Source: Bacillota bacterium (lineage in GTDB: Bacteria > Bacillota > DTU025 > MWDF01). Taken from it: a DNA stretch of 64,000 nt. The notes below the pieces were generated by a model. It was not told where the DNA came from. It saw only the letters and a program-made list of their open reading frames with translations, and made no database searches. Position 1 is the stretch's first letter, and every line of letters starts with the position of its first letter. The stretch covers positions 1 to 64,000 of the forward strand of contig JAKQNF010000033.1 in the NCBI GenBank assembly GCA_029565935.1, written 5' to 3'. The position numbers and the translations under genes were made by a program. Positions 8,159 to 16,501 of the stretch are shown here, in pieces.

Positions 8159-9607
8159 TCATAATATGCTGATGGTTATCAACATTATCAGCTCGGTCTT
8201 CTTCTCTTGTTTCCTCGTTGTGCTGAACAACTTACCGATAAGAGGTATCTCCGATAGTATCGGAAGCCCTGATACGCTCTCCGTGACATCTTCGCGTATC
8301 AAGCCGCCGATCGTCGTCGTCTCCCCGTTTCTTAGCCTTACCGTGGTCTTCACTTCTCGCGTGCCTATTATCGGACTGCCGTTGGCAGTGAAGCCTACTA
8401 TCGAGTTCGCCCTTGGGCTGAGAACCGCTACTATATCCCCTTCCGGATCCAATCTTGCGGTTACCTCTAGCGATATTCCCGAATCGACATATGCCGTCTG
8501 CTGCCAGCTGCTCCCGTTCTGCTCTATCGTGAGTGAATATCTATCTCCCGTAGTGACCCTGGCGGTCCGGTTCTCGAGCACGGTTATGCTAGGTCTGGCT
8601 AACACACTGGCTTTGCCCTCGGCCACAAGGGCCCTGACATACAATGAAAACTGCAGCGAGCTCCTGGTCATCGGCCTTATGCCGAGGAGGTTCTCCAGCA
8701 TGCCTTTAGTCGGGTCGTACGCTCTGTCCAACTCCCTGAATGTCATCGATATTGTCGCACCGCCGTATGCATTCGCCCAGTCTACCCCGTATGTATCAAG
8801 GTCCTCCGATGCGGCCTCGATGATTTCTACATCCACCCTGAACTGGGCAGGCTTCTTATCCATCTTCCCCGCGAGCTCGACTATAGTTCCTATCTTGTCA
8901 GAAGGTCCGGATATCAATAGGGCATTGTCCGTCCTCATGCTGGTTATCCTGGTGTTCATGTACTGGCTCTGCAAAGCCATAGCTAGTTCCGAGGAGTCCG
9001 CATATGCGAGCTTCACAATACTGATGACATTATCCTGGACGCTTCCTGAGCCGATCCCTCTCATGTAGTTATCCGCTGCAGCCTTGACTGCCTGTACTTT
9101 TCCATAAGGACCGCTAAGTATGACGCTGTTGAGCTCCGGCAATTCCTCAATGCTCAGATCTGCAGAGAATGCCTTGACGAGCTTGAGCCCCATCTCCATG
9201 CCGATCGCAGAAAAGTCCAGTATCTGGATGGAAGACTGTTCTTGCATGGCCTGCTGGGGATAATATACGCCCCTTGTGTTGGTAACAGAGTACATTCCGG
9301 ATTCGCTGCTAACGCTTGCTCCGATCATCCTTGCGATGGCTTCCAGGGCAACGTCGAACGGAACCCCGGTAAGTTTCGCGCTTATCCTGGCCGTTATCGT
9401 ATCGTCGATTATTATGTTGACCCCGGCCATCGAGGCTATCTCGGATATCACTAGTTTCGCGTCCATGGAGTTCACATCTATTGAGATGATGGGCTCGGGA
9501 GGGGGTGCATTAGCGCATGAGGTTGAATTCACGATAAGACAGATCAACAACGCCAGCAGGACTTTGATGCCAGGATCGATCGGGACTTTCATGTGGCGTC
9601 TGCGCAT
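8159..9607 (-). CDS. Secretin (GspD/PilQ family outer-membrane channel)
   Basis: This 482-residue protein is an outer-membrane multimeric channel of the type II/IV pilus secretion class. A signal peptide covers residues 1-33. An STN/N0-like domain (about 39-108) and N1/N3-like Secretin_N repeats (about 110-265) form the periplasmic part. The C-terminal half is the secretin domain, including GETTTIGGLIREDV and the hallmark LPILSEIPLIGKLFSTT before the final beta strands. It is shorter than typical GspD (about 650 residues). No other type II or type IV pilus gene is in the window, so it is an orphan. It is the first gene of the unit that continues into the signal-peptide ORF and the Rhs gene, and so it may be their exporter; that is inferred from order alone. 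The ATG at 9607 is chosen; an ATG at 9592 is possible. Confidence 0.85.
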   Translation of the reverse strand: MRRRHMKVPIDPGIKVLLALLICLIVNSTSCANAPPPEPIISIDVNSMDAKLVISEIASMAGVNIIIDDTITARISAKLTGVPFDVALEAIARMIGASVSSESGMYSVTNTRGVYYPQQAMQEQSSIQILDFSAIGMEMGLKLVKAFSADLSIEELPELNSVILSGPYGKVQAVKAAADNYMRGIGSGSVQDNVISIVKLAYADSSELAMALQSQYMNTRITSMRTDNALLISGPSDKIGTIVELAGKMDKKPAQFRVDVEIIEAASEDLDTYGVDWANAYGGATISMTFRELDRAYDPTKGMLENLLGIRPMTRSSLQFSLYVRALVAEGKASVLARPSITVLENRTARVTTGDRYSLTIEQNGSSWQQTAYVDSGISLEVTARLDPEGDIVAVLSPRANSIVGFTANGSPIIGTREVKTTVRLRNGETTTIGGLIREDVTESVSGLPILSEIPLIGKLFSTTRKQEKKTELIMLITISIL

Positions 9608-10032
9608 GAATTAGCTTCCGTTCGTATTCTGCATGGGGTATATGTATTTATTACTATTATAAAGAATCATAACATAATATACTAACTGCTACCATATATA
9701 GATATCTAGCTCTTCTATGGGATATTTTGTGTTTGCGCAGCAAAAATTAATATTAAGAATCGCCCTTTAGCCGAACAACTATGAGGATGCAATCGATACT
9801 GCACCTGGATGAAAGATGTCGTTCCGCTAATCGCTATTGAGATTCTACAAAACGCATCGACTAGATGGCATCCGTCTTCCTCCATCACTTCCATATTATT
9901 GATTATGCAACCAGTGCCCTCTTTCCTGTCAGTTCCGCCATCATTTCCGTAACATCGATTTCACATGTCCGTAACATTTCCGTGACATTCCGCTAGTAGC
10001 ATTCCAGTTAGGTCTTGAGGAGGTTTTGCGGA
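9608..10032. other. 425-base intergenic region between divergent operons
   Basis: This AT-rich spacer separates the secretin operon (minus) from the efflux operon (plus). It must hold both promoters. On the minus strand a TATAAT (9661-9656) is visible with no convincing -35 box. On the plus side lies a cluster of TCCGTRACAT repeats (9946-9988). No coding sequence was seen. Confidence 0.6.
9934..9988 (+). promoter_or_regulatory. Phased TCCGTRACAT repeats before efflux operon
   Basis: The motif TCCGTAACAT occurs at 9946-9955 and 9968-9977 and as TCCGTGACAT at 9979-9988, with a weaker TCCGCCATCAT at 9934. The starts lie 22 and 11 bases apart, i.e. on the same face of the helix. The cluster ends 45 bases before the macA-like start codon. 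It looks like a multi-site operator, but the cognate regulator is unknown and no binding family was matched. Confidence 0.5.
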
Positions 10033-11235
10033 ATGAAGCGTAGGAAGATATTGATTGTATCCATCATAGTTGTGATAGTCGTCGCGGCAAGCGTCGCCTC
10101 CTATTTCCTTTTCATAAGGAAGCCTGCGACTAGTGAAAATGCATCCCCCCAGTACACGAAACAGCAAGTCAACCTCGGCAGCATCGTCCTCGAGACGGAT
10201 TCGACAGGGACGATAAGCGCCTCGACCACATCCCTCGTATATCCCAAGAAGGCCGGCGTAGTCTCCCAGGTACTCGCAGAGAGCGGCAAGGCCGTCAAGA
10301 AGGGCGACATCATCGCGGTTCTCGCGAGGAACGAGTCCGAAGTACAACAAGCCGAGGCCAGCTGGAGGCAGAAGCAGGACAGCGTAAACGACGCGAAGGT
10401 GTACCTCAAGAAGGTGAAGGACCTTAAGGCGATGGGCGCTGCGACCGACAGTGAGATCAAATCGGCCGAAAGCTCACTGGAAAGCGCCCAGGAGGCCCTT
10501 GAGACTGCATTCATAAAGCTCGATAGCCTTGTTAGGACGAAGTCCGACGGGAATATTACGGCACCCATCGACGGCATAGTGACGAGCCTTAACCTTACGC
10601 TCAACACCAGCGTGTCCACCACATCTTCGGTAGCCACCATCACATCGTTGGATTCGCTCTCTCTCAAAGTGACAGTGGATGAATACGAAGTAAGCGGCAT
10701 CGCCACCGGCCAGCAGGCGATCATAACCCTCAGCTCCGACGAGAGCAAGAGGCTGATGGGCACCGTGACGTCCGTCGGCAAGATAGGCACGACCAAATCC
10801 GGCGTGGTGGTCTTCGACGTGATGATCAAGATCATGAACGCGGACGCGAGCGTTCTTCCCGGCATGTCGGCTGACGCCGTGATAGTCCAGGACAGGGCCG
10901 ACAACGCGGTCATAATAGCCAGCAGCCTCCTTCAGAAGAGGAGGAACGAATACTACGTCAATGTATACAACGATGCCGGAGAAGTGGAGGCCAGGGCGGT
11001 CACGGTAGGGATCATGACCGACAACAAAGCCGAGATAACCGAAGGGCTCACCGCCGGCGAATACCTCGCGGTGCTCTCTTCAGGCAGCTCCGCGGCCAAG
11101 GCTGGCACCACAACCACCAACAACCAGAACACCCAGATACCCGGCATGGGCGGCTTCGACGGGCAATCCCTGACCGGAGGCGGAGGCGGCCGTTTCGAGG
11201 GCGGCACACCGCCACAGATGCCTCCTAACATGTAG
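10033..11235 (+). CDS. MacA/HlyD-family efflux adaptor
   Basis: This 400-residue periplasmic adaptor links an inner-membrane transporter to a TolC-type channel. An N-terminal membrane anchor (residues 5-26) is followed by a barrel-sandwich lipoyl half (SLVYPKKAGVVSQVLAE), a short helical hairpin (about 105-165), the second lipoyl half (APIDGIVTSLN) and beta-barrel and membrane-proximal domains. The tail from about 355 is Gly/Pro/Gln-rich and low in complexity (GGGGGRFEGG), which is unusual. The ATG at 10033 sits 9 bases after GAGGAGG; an in-frame TTG 18 bases earlier lies over the ribosome site and is rejected. It is the first gene of a five-gene operon with the ATPase 16 bases downstream. 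Confidence 0.9.
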   Translation: MKRRKILIVSIIVVIVVAASVASYFLFIRKPATSENASPQYTKQQVNLGSIVLETDSTGTISASTTSLVYPKKAGVVSQVLAESGKAVKKGDIIAVLARNESEVQQAEASWRQKQDSVNDAKVYLKKVKDLKAMGAATDSEIKSAESSLESAQEALETAFIKLDSLVRTKSDGNITAPIDGIVTSLNLTLNTSVSTTSSVATITSLDSLSLKVTVDEYEVSGIATGQQAIITLSSDESKRLMGTVTSVGKIGTTKSGVVVFDVMIKIMNADASVLPGMSADAVIVQDRADNAVIIASSLLQKRRNEYYVNVYNDAGEVEARAVTVGIMTDNKAEITEGLTAGEYLAVLSSGSSAAKAGTTTTNNQNTQIPGMGGFDGQSLTGGGGGRFEGGTPPQMPPNM

Positions 11236-11251
11236 GGGAGGTAGGATCGCG

Positions 11252-11959
11252 ATGAATCTCATCGAGCTTAAGGACATATGCAAGGTATACAGCCTCGGAA
11301 AGGGCGAGATCAAGATCGACGGCCTGAAGGATATTAACCTTACCATCTCCGAAGGCGAGTTCGTGGCGGTGATGGGGCATTCCGGGTCGGGCAAGTCCAC
11401 GCTGATGAACATCCTCGGCTGCCTGGACCGCCCCACCTCCGGTGAGTACCGCCTGGACGGCAAGCCGATAAACCGGATGAAGCCCAACGAGCTCGCCGAG
11501 ATAAGGAACAGGACCATCGGCTTCGTATTCCAGTCCTACAACCTCCTGCCGAGCCTTGATTCGATAGCGAACGTGGAGATGCCGATGGTCTATTCGGGCC
11601 TAGCTGCCGCAAAGAGGCGCGAGCTTGCCAAGGAGGCGCTTTCGATAGTCGGGCTCTCCAACAGGATGAAGCACAGGCCGACCCAGCTGTCGGGAGGCCA
11701 GCAGCAGAAGGTTGCGATCGCCAGGGCTATCGTGGAAAAACCGAGGGTGCTGCTCGCGGACGAGCCCACCGGCAACTTGGACACAGCGTCCTCTAAGGAG
11801 ATCATGGGCCTGCTAACGAGCCTGAATAAGAGCGGCATCACCATGGTCATCGTAACCCACGAGCCCGAGGTCGCCGCCTTCGCCTCCAGGGTCCTCACGT
11901 TTAAGGACGGCAGGTGCATATCAGACAGCGACAACGTGGAAGGAGGCGGCGCCCTATGA
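11252..11959 (+). CDS. ABC transporter ATPase, MacB/LolD type
   Basis: This 235-residue cytoplasmic ATPase powers the MacB-like permease encoded next. Walker A GHSGSGKST lies near residue 43, the Q-loop is in FVFQSYNLLPSL, the signature is LSGGQQQKVAIARA, Walker B is VLLADEPTGNLD and the H-loop is VIVTHEPE. The pattern GNLD with a QSYNLLP Q-loop is typical of the MacB/LolD/FtsE group. In Escherichia coli MacB this domain is fused to the permease; here it is separate, as in many Gram-positives. Its stop overlaps the permease start (ATGA at 11956-11959), which indicates coupled translation. Confidence 0.93.
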   Translation: MNLIELKDICKVYSLGKGEIKIDGLKDINLTISEGEFVAVMGHSGSGKSTLMNILGCLDRPTSGEYRLDGKPINRMKPNELAEIRNRTIGFVFQSYNLLPSLDSIANVEMPMVYSGLAAAKRRELAKEALSIVGLSNRMKHRPTQLSGGQQQKVAIARAIVEKPRVLLADEPTGNLDTASSKEIMGLLTSLNKSGITMVIVTHEPEVAAFASRVLTFKDGRCISDSDNVEGGGAL

Positions 11960-13131
11960 GGACATCGGACAGCTTCAAGCTCGCGCTAGGCGGGCTCAAG
12001 GGCAATCCTTTCAGGTCGTTCCTCACGGCACTGGGCGTGATCATAGGCGTCGCGGCCGTGATAATAACGGTCTCGATAGGAACGGGCGCAAAAGTACGCA
12101 CACAGAGCCAGATCCAGAGGCTGGGTTCCAACCTACTCACCATAAGCAGCGGCTACAGAAGGCAGGACAGCCCGATCAATAATTCGGTGCTGAGCCTGAT
12201 CTCCAAGCTGAGCCTGGTCGACAAGGTGGCGCCGGTGGTCAACAGCCAAGGGACCATGTCCTATACCTCGAACAGCATCGACAGCTCCATCATAGGCACC
12301 GACGCCAATTTCCTCGACATCAGGAACCTGCAGCTTTCCGAAGGTACCTTCATAACCCAGGACGACGTCGACCGCTCCACGTGGAACTGCGTGCTCGGGG
12401 CGGATCTGGCCACAGAGCTGTTCGGCGAGGACGTTGACCCGCTCGGCAACTACGTAAGGTACGACAGGTTCAAGCTCTACGTGGTCGGCATCGTCAAGAC
12501 CATGGGCAGTGAGGGCGTCTCCAGCAACGACAACTACGTGATAGTGCCCTATACCACTTTGCAGAAGAAAGTGACGGGCTCGAAGAGCATAAGCACGATC
12601 TACGCGAGGGCCGCAAGCGCCAAGGACATGACAGCGGCGAACGACCAGATCTACGCCGCGCTCCTTGAGAAGACAGGTTCCGAAGAAGCCTTCAGGATAA
12701 GCAACCAGGAGATGCTCCTGGAGTTCGCCACGAGCTCCACGGAGACGATGACGCTGCTGCTGACTGGAATCGCCGCAGTGTCGCTCCTTGTCGGCGGCAT
12801 CGGGATAATGAACATCATGCTTGTGTCCGTGGCCGAGCGCATAAGGGAGATCGGCATAAGGAAGGCGGTCGGCGCTAAGGACCGCGACATCCTATGGCAG
12901 TTCATACTCGAATCCGCTGCCCTGAGCCTTTCCGGCGGCGTCATGGGCATCGTGGTCGGATACGTGGGTTCAAGGATCGTGACCAGCGTCTTCAGCTGGC
13001 CAACGTCGTTCGACACGGCCGCGACGGCGCTCGGATTCGGCCTTTCGGTGTTCATAGGCGTCTTCTTCGGGGCTTATCCGGCCTACAAGGGCGCGAAACT
13101 GGATCCCATAGAGGGACTGCGGCACGAATGA
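11956..13131 (+). CDS. MacB-like ABC permease (MacB_PCD + FtsX)
   Basis: This 391-residue inner-membrane protein has one N-terminal membrane helix (about 18-45; TALGVIIGVAAVIITVSIG), a roughly 220-residue periplasmic MacB_PCD domain, and a C-terminal FtsX domain with three helices (about 265-385), including the conserved GGIGIMNIMLVSVAERIREIGIRKAVGA. The family works by mechanotransmission, using ATP in the cytoplasm to drive periplasmic events that push substrate into the TolC duct. The start ATG at 11956 overlaps the ATPase stop. The substrate (drug, peptide, siderophore or lipid) cannot be told from sequence. Confidence 0.92.
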   Translation: MRTSDSFKLALGGLKGNPFRSFLTALGVIIGVAAVIITVSIGTGAKVRTQSQIQRLGSNLLTISSGYRRQDSPINNSVLSLISKLSLVDKVAPVVNSQGTMSYTSNSIDSSIIGTDANFLDIRNLQLSEGTFITQDDVDRSTWNCVLGADLATELFGEDVDPLGNYVRYDRFKLYVVGIVKTMGSEGVSSNDNYVIVPYTTLQKKVTGSKSISTIYARAASAKDMTAANDQIYAALLEKTGSEEAFRISNQEMLLEFATSSTETMTLLLTGIAAVSLLVGGIGIMNIMLVSVAERIREIGIRKAVGAKDRDILWQFILESAALSLSGGVMGIVVGYVGSRIVTSVFSWPTSFDTAATALGFGLSVFIGVFFGAYPAYKGAKLDPIEGLRHE

Positions 13132-13184
13132 CGCTCCTTAATTGGAGCAAGGCGGCGTACTCAGGCGAAGGAAAGGTGATCGAA

Positions 13185-14537
13185 TTGGCACTAGATAGAG
13201 CATCAAGGCGGATAGGGATGATCATGGCACTCGCTGTGTCGCTGGTTCTGGTGATGAGCGTATGCCCTGCCGGCCTGAGGAGCTTGGCGGAAGGGACGGA
13301 GTGGGACCTTGAAGGCTTCGTGGAGGCGGCGTACAAGAACTCCGATTCGTATACGAAGGCGTTGAAGGAGCTCGACAGCGCGCTGCTTTCCAGGACTTTC
13401 AGCGTACCGATACTCGCAACCGGCCTTTCTGTCTCGGGCAACTGGTCGTTCGCGGAGACGGACACCTCATCCGCCAGCATATCGCTGAAGCTGCCGGTTA
13501 CCAGCAGCATATCGGCCAGCCTCAGCTACAATCCTTACGATCCGAAGGCGAGCTTCAAGGCATCTTATTCCAAGGACCTGTCGACCGCGGCCGAGATACC
13601 TTACGAGGGGTTCTTCTCATGGCTTCTCGGTAACGCTGGATACAGTGCTGATGCCCAGTACGAGCTGGAGCTTGCGAAGCTGAAGCTGAACGAGGCCGTG
13701 GCCGACGCGCGGAACGAGGCCAGGCTTCTTTACATAAACGCGTTGAAGGCGATCAAATCAAGGCAATACGCGGAAGAAGAACTCGAGATTGCGAACGCCG
13801 AGCTTGACATCGCCAAGAGGAAGTTCGAACTCGGGCTGATAAGTGGATCCGAGCTGGATTCTTCAGAGCTTGCCCTGCTCGATGCACAGTTGACGCTTAA
13901 AAAGGCCCAGCAGGCGGAGAAATGGGCGATGGCGGACATGGGCGCATTGGCGGGCCAGGACATGACGGGGGCCGTACTTGAGGACCTTCCGGAGTTCGAC
14001 AGGCAGGTCCCGGACGCGTCGGTTCTGGTCGAGCAGGCTCTGAAGACGAGCTCGGCAGTAGCCAAGGCCGAAGCTGAGCTCACGAAGGCCGGAAGGGACC
14101 TGCTGGAGGCGAAGCTGGTGCTCCCTACTTTGCAAGCGGGCGTCCAGGTGGGCATACCAGACGCCAAAACGACGATGAGCGTGGGGGCGAGCTGGGACAT
14201 ATCCGGGACGAAGTACCAGCAGCTGGCAAAGGCCGAACTGGCCGTGGAGGACAAGCGGAGGGCATATGACAAGGCGGTCAAGAGCATAAAGGATGGCATA
14301 GAGAAGGCCTTAGAGAACCTGGAGATAGAATCGGCCTACATGTACAAATGGGAGAAGCAGCTTGCAAAGGCCGAGGATGATTATGCGAAGGTAATCTCCG
14401 ATTACGAGGACGGCAAGGTGCTCGCGGTGGACCTTAAGGCCGCCAAGCTGAGCTCGCAAGAAGCACGCGACAGCTACATGTACCATTGGAACACTCTTTG
14501 GGAGATCTGGTACTCATTGTACGAATACATGATCTAA
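13185..14537 (+). CDS. TolC-like outer-membrane efflux protein (first copy)
   Basis: This outer-membrane duct protein has about 450 residues: a signal peptide (ALAVSLVLVMSV core), then alternating long amphipathic helices and two beta-rich segments. Typical OEP features are present, such as LDIAKRKFELGLISGSELDSSELALLDAQL and the C-terminal repeat LAKAEDDYAKVISDYEDGKVLAVDLKAA. The TTG at 13185 is preferred because AGGTGA lies five bases upstream and the signal peptide begins at once. An in-frame ATG at 13128 overlapping the permease stop is the alternative and would add 19 residues. The protein completes the tripartite pump with the adaptor and the MacB-like pair. Confidence 0.85.
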   Translation: MALDRASRRIGMIMALAVSLVLVMSVCPAGLRSLAEGTEWDLEGFVEAAYKNSDSYTKALKELDSALLSRTFSVPILATGLSVSGNWSFAETDTSSASISLKLPVTSSISASLSYNPYDPKASFKASYSKDLSTAAEIPYEGFFSWLLGNAGYSADAQYELELAKLKLNEAVADARNEARLLYINALKAIKSRQYAEEELEIANAELDIAKRKFELGLISGSELDSSELALLDAQLTLKKAQQAEKWAMADMGALAGQDMTGAVLEDLPEFDRQVPDASVLVEQALKTSSAVAKAEAELTKAGRDLLEAKLVLPTLQAGVQVGIPDAKTTMSVGASWDISGTKYQQLAKAELAVEDKRRAYDKAVKSIKDGIEKALENLEIESAYMYKWEKQLAKAEDDYAKVISDYEDGKVLAVDLKAAKLSSQEARDSYMYHWNTLWEIWYSLYEYMI

Positions 14538-14556
14538 TCGATTTGGAGGAATGGCG

Positions 14557-15681
14557 ATGAAGAACATCAACAGAGCAAGAAACCGTGTAGTCGTGACCTT
14601 GGCATCGATGGTGGTACTGGTCCTGGCGATGGCGGCTTTCGCGGCTGAGCCGACCGGTATAAGGGCAACGGTCGGAAAGGACGGCGCCATGACCCTGGAG
14701 GCCGACATATCGTCCTACGTGGCAAAATACGTGGAGCTTTCGGACACCGTGGCGAGCGCCGAAGACCAGAGGGACACAGCCCTTGATTCGTACGAAAGGG
14801 CCGTCTCGGAAAAGAAGGCGGCCTTGAGCTTGGAGGAGCTCAAGAATTCGTACGAAACGTCGGAGAAGGCGGTGCTCGAAGCAAAGAACAACGCGGTGAT
14901 CAGCGGCCTTAATACCTACATGGCCCTTCAGAAGGCATACAAGGACCTCGAGGACAAGAACGTCTCGCTGGCCGGCTCACAAGAGAAGCTTAGGGTGCTC
15001 AAGCTAAGGCTCGCGGCGGGCCTCATCAATGACGATACTGTGCTCCAGCAAGAGAACTCGCTCATCACCGCCCAAGAGGCAGCAAGGAAGTCGGAAGAGA
15101 CGCTAAAGGACGCCAAGGCCGACTTCTGCCTTGGGATAGAAGCTTCATATTGCGACAACATCACACTATTTGGCGATCTGGAGGACATAATTGCGAAGGG
15201 CGGGGAGAAGGACTACGAAAAGATACTAGAATCCGCCAAGGCGGCAAGTTCTTCCTACTACTCTGCGCTCAAGGCGGAGGCGCTGGCGAAGTTGAAGTAC
15301 GACGCGATGTCCGATCCTCTTATCGCGACCTTGAGTGAGAAGGAGGCCGCCCAGAAGACCTGGGAGAGCGCCAAGTCCAAACTGGACAGCGCGCAAAGGA
15401 CGCTGCAATCATCCGTTTCGGATGCTATAAGCCAGCTTACGGCGCTAAACAAGAGCTATGACATGCAGGTCATCTCAAGCAAGCTGGCCGAGACGACGAT
15501 GGCCAACGCGGAGATAAAGTTCAAATACGGCGAGCTGCTGCAGTATGAGATAGACGCAGAGCGCAATTCCTACAAGCAGTCGGGCCTCAAGCTCCAAAGG
15601 GCGCTCGAGGACGTGCTTCTGCAGTCCCTCAAGATTGATTCCCTTATGGGCAAGGACCTTCTCCAAGCGATCATGAAATAG
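14557..15681 (+). CDS. Second TolC-like outer-membrane protein
   Basis: This 374-residue protein has a signal peptide (VVVTLASMVVLVLAMAAFA) followed by almost continuous coiled-coil helix. The OEP half-repeats are seen as LRVLKLRLAAGLINDDTVLQQENSL and EIKFKYGELLQYEIDAERNSY. It is shorter than the first TolC-like protein and poorer in predicted beta strands. It may form a heteromeric duct with that protein or have a separate role. The ATG at 14557 is chosen because GGAGG lies seven bases upstream; the ATG at 14551 is only one base from it. It is the last gene of the efflux operon. Confidence 0.75.
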   Translation: MKNINRARNRVVVTLASMVVLVLAMAAFAAEPTGIRATVGKDGAMTLEADISSYVAKYVELSDTVASAEDQRDTALDSYERAVSEKKAALSLEELKNSYETSEKAVLEAKNNAVISGLNTYMALQKAYKDLEDKNVSLAGSQEKLRVLKLRLAAGLINDDTVLQQENSLITAQEAARKSEETLKDAKADFCLGIEASYCDNITLFGDLEDIIAKGGEKDYEKILESAKAASSSYYSALKAEALAKLKYDAMSDPLIATLSEKEAAQKTWESAKSKLDSAQRTLQSSVSDAISQLTALNKSYDMQVISSKLAETTMANAEIKFKYGELLQYEIDAERNSYKQSGLKLQRALEDVLLQSLKIDSLMGKDLLQAIMK

Positions 15682-15708
15682 AAGGACCTATAAGGGACGG
15701 ACACAGAA

Positions 15709-15742
15709 AAGGCCCCCTTCGCCGGCTGGCGGAGAGGGCCTC
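15709..15742 (-). terminator. Terminator between convergent genes
   Basis: An imperfect GC-rich stem formed by GGCCCCC (15711-15717) and GAGGGCC (15734-15740), with inner GCC/GGC pairs. On the minus strand it is followed by TTTTCTGT, so it best serves the gene at 15764. It also lies just past the efflux operon on the plus strand. Confidence 0.6.
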
Positions 15743-15763
15743 TATACGCTTACTGCCCGACCG

Positions 15764-16501
15764 TTAACGAATCCCTGTCCTTCCCGAGGATATCTCTATC
15801 GATCCCGTCGGCCCGACGGATACGCGATCGCTACCGTATATGCCCTTAAGAAGCTCCTTAACGTCATACACCGGGCGATTGCCGAGCTCGGTCGCCGTAA
15901 TGGTATACAGCTGCGCGTCCGTTGCGAATTCCCTGTCGGTCTCCACCAGCAGGTCAAGCACTTCCCCGTATTCCCTCCTGATCACCCTATAGGACGGTGA
16001 GTAGGCTTCCCTGTAGGCGGCACTATGGGAAGTAGGCGGATATCCACTCTTCTCGTATCCGGCGAGATATACTTCAAGTTCCTTAGGGCCGAAAGACAAT
16101 GCCATGCTTTTACAGAAGCGCGTCAGAGTATCAAGCTTTGCCTTGAAGTACTCTGTGCTGCCCTTTATCGAATTGGCGCTCAGGACGAATATCCGGTTAA
16201 CGGTCATAGGCGAAAACCCCGATATCTTTGCGGGCCTTAGGTTCAGCCTTATGATGCCGTTGCCTATGTCTTCGGTGAGAGGACCAAGGATTTCCGCATA
16301 GCTGGGCTCGTTCCACTCCTCAGTAAGCCTAGCAAGCGAAGAAGCCTCGCCCAGGACCATGTGCCCTCCGCCGAACTCATTCTGGTAGACGAGCTTGACG
16401 AAGTCCTCGATGTCCATACGAGGGTAAAGGATAGAATGCTCTAACAGCACTTTCTCGAGTTCTGATATCGTCGCTCCATCAATTCCACCGGAAGCTCTCA
16501 T
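15764..16501 (-). CDS. Conserved hypothetical protein
   Basis: This 245-residue soluble protein has no signal peptide or membrane helix. A conserved-looking N-terminal block reads DIEDFVKLVYQNEFGGGHMVLG, followed by EDIGNGIIRLNL and a C-terminal GYPPTSHSAAYREAYSPSYRVI. I recall similar unassigned proteins in Firmicutes but cannot name the family. The GGGH and SHS motifs could bind a metal or nucleotide, which is speculative. Its ATG overlaps the stop of the upstream regulator gene (positions 16498-16501), so the two are translated together and probably act in one pathway. Confidence 0.7.
   Translation of the reverse strand: MRASGGIDGATISELEKVLLEHSILYPRMDIEDFVKLVYQNEFGGGHMVLGEASSLARLTEEWNEPSYAEILGPLTEDIGNGIIRLNLRPAKISGFSPMTVNRIFVLSANSIKGSTEYFKAKLDTLTRFCKSMALSFGPKELEVYLAGYEKSGYPPTSHSAAYREAYSPSYRVIRREYGEVLDLLVETDREFATDAQLYTITATELGNRPVYDVKELLKGIYGSDRVSVGPTGSIEISSGRTGIR

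Noticed and set aside
8166-9068. 300-codon plus-strand ORF opposite the secretin gene
   Set aside because: It lies wholly antisense to a well-supported secretin and has no recognisable domain.
9934-9988. CRISPR-like short repeats
   Set aside because: Copies are only 10 bases long, spaced 11-22 bases, with no spacers of regular length and no cas gene in the window.
10101-10913. 270-codon minus-strand ORF opposite the macA-like gene
   Set aside because: Antisense to the adaptor; no ribosome site and no family.
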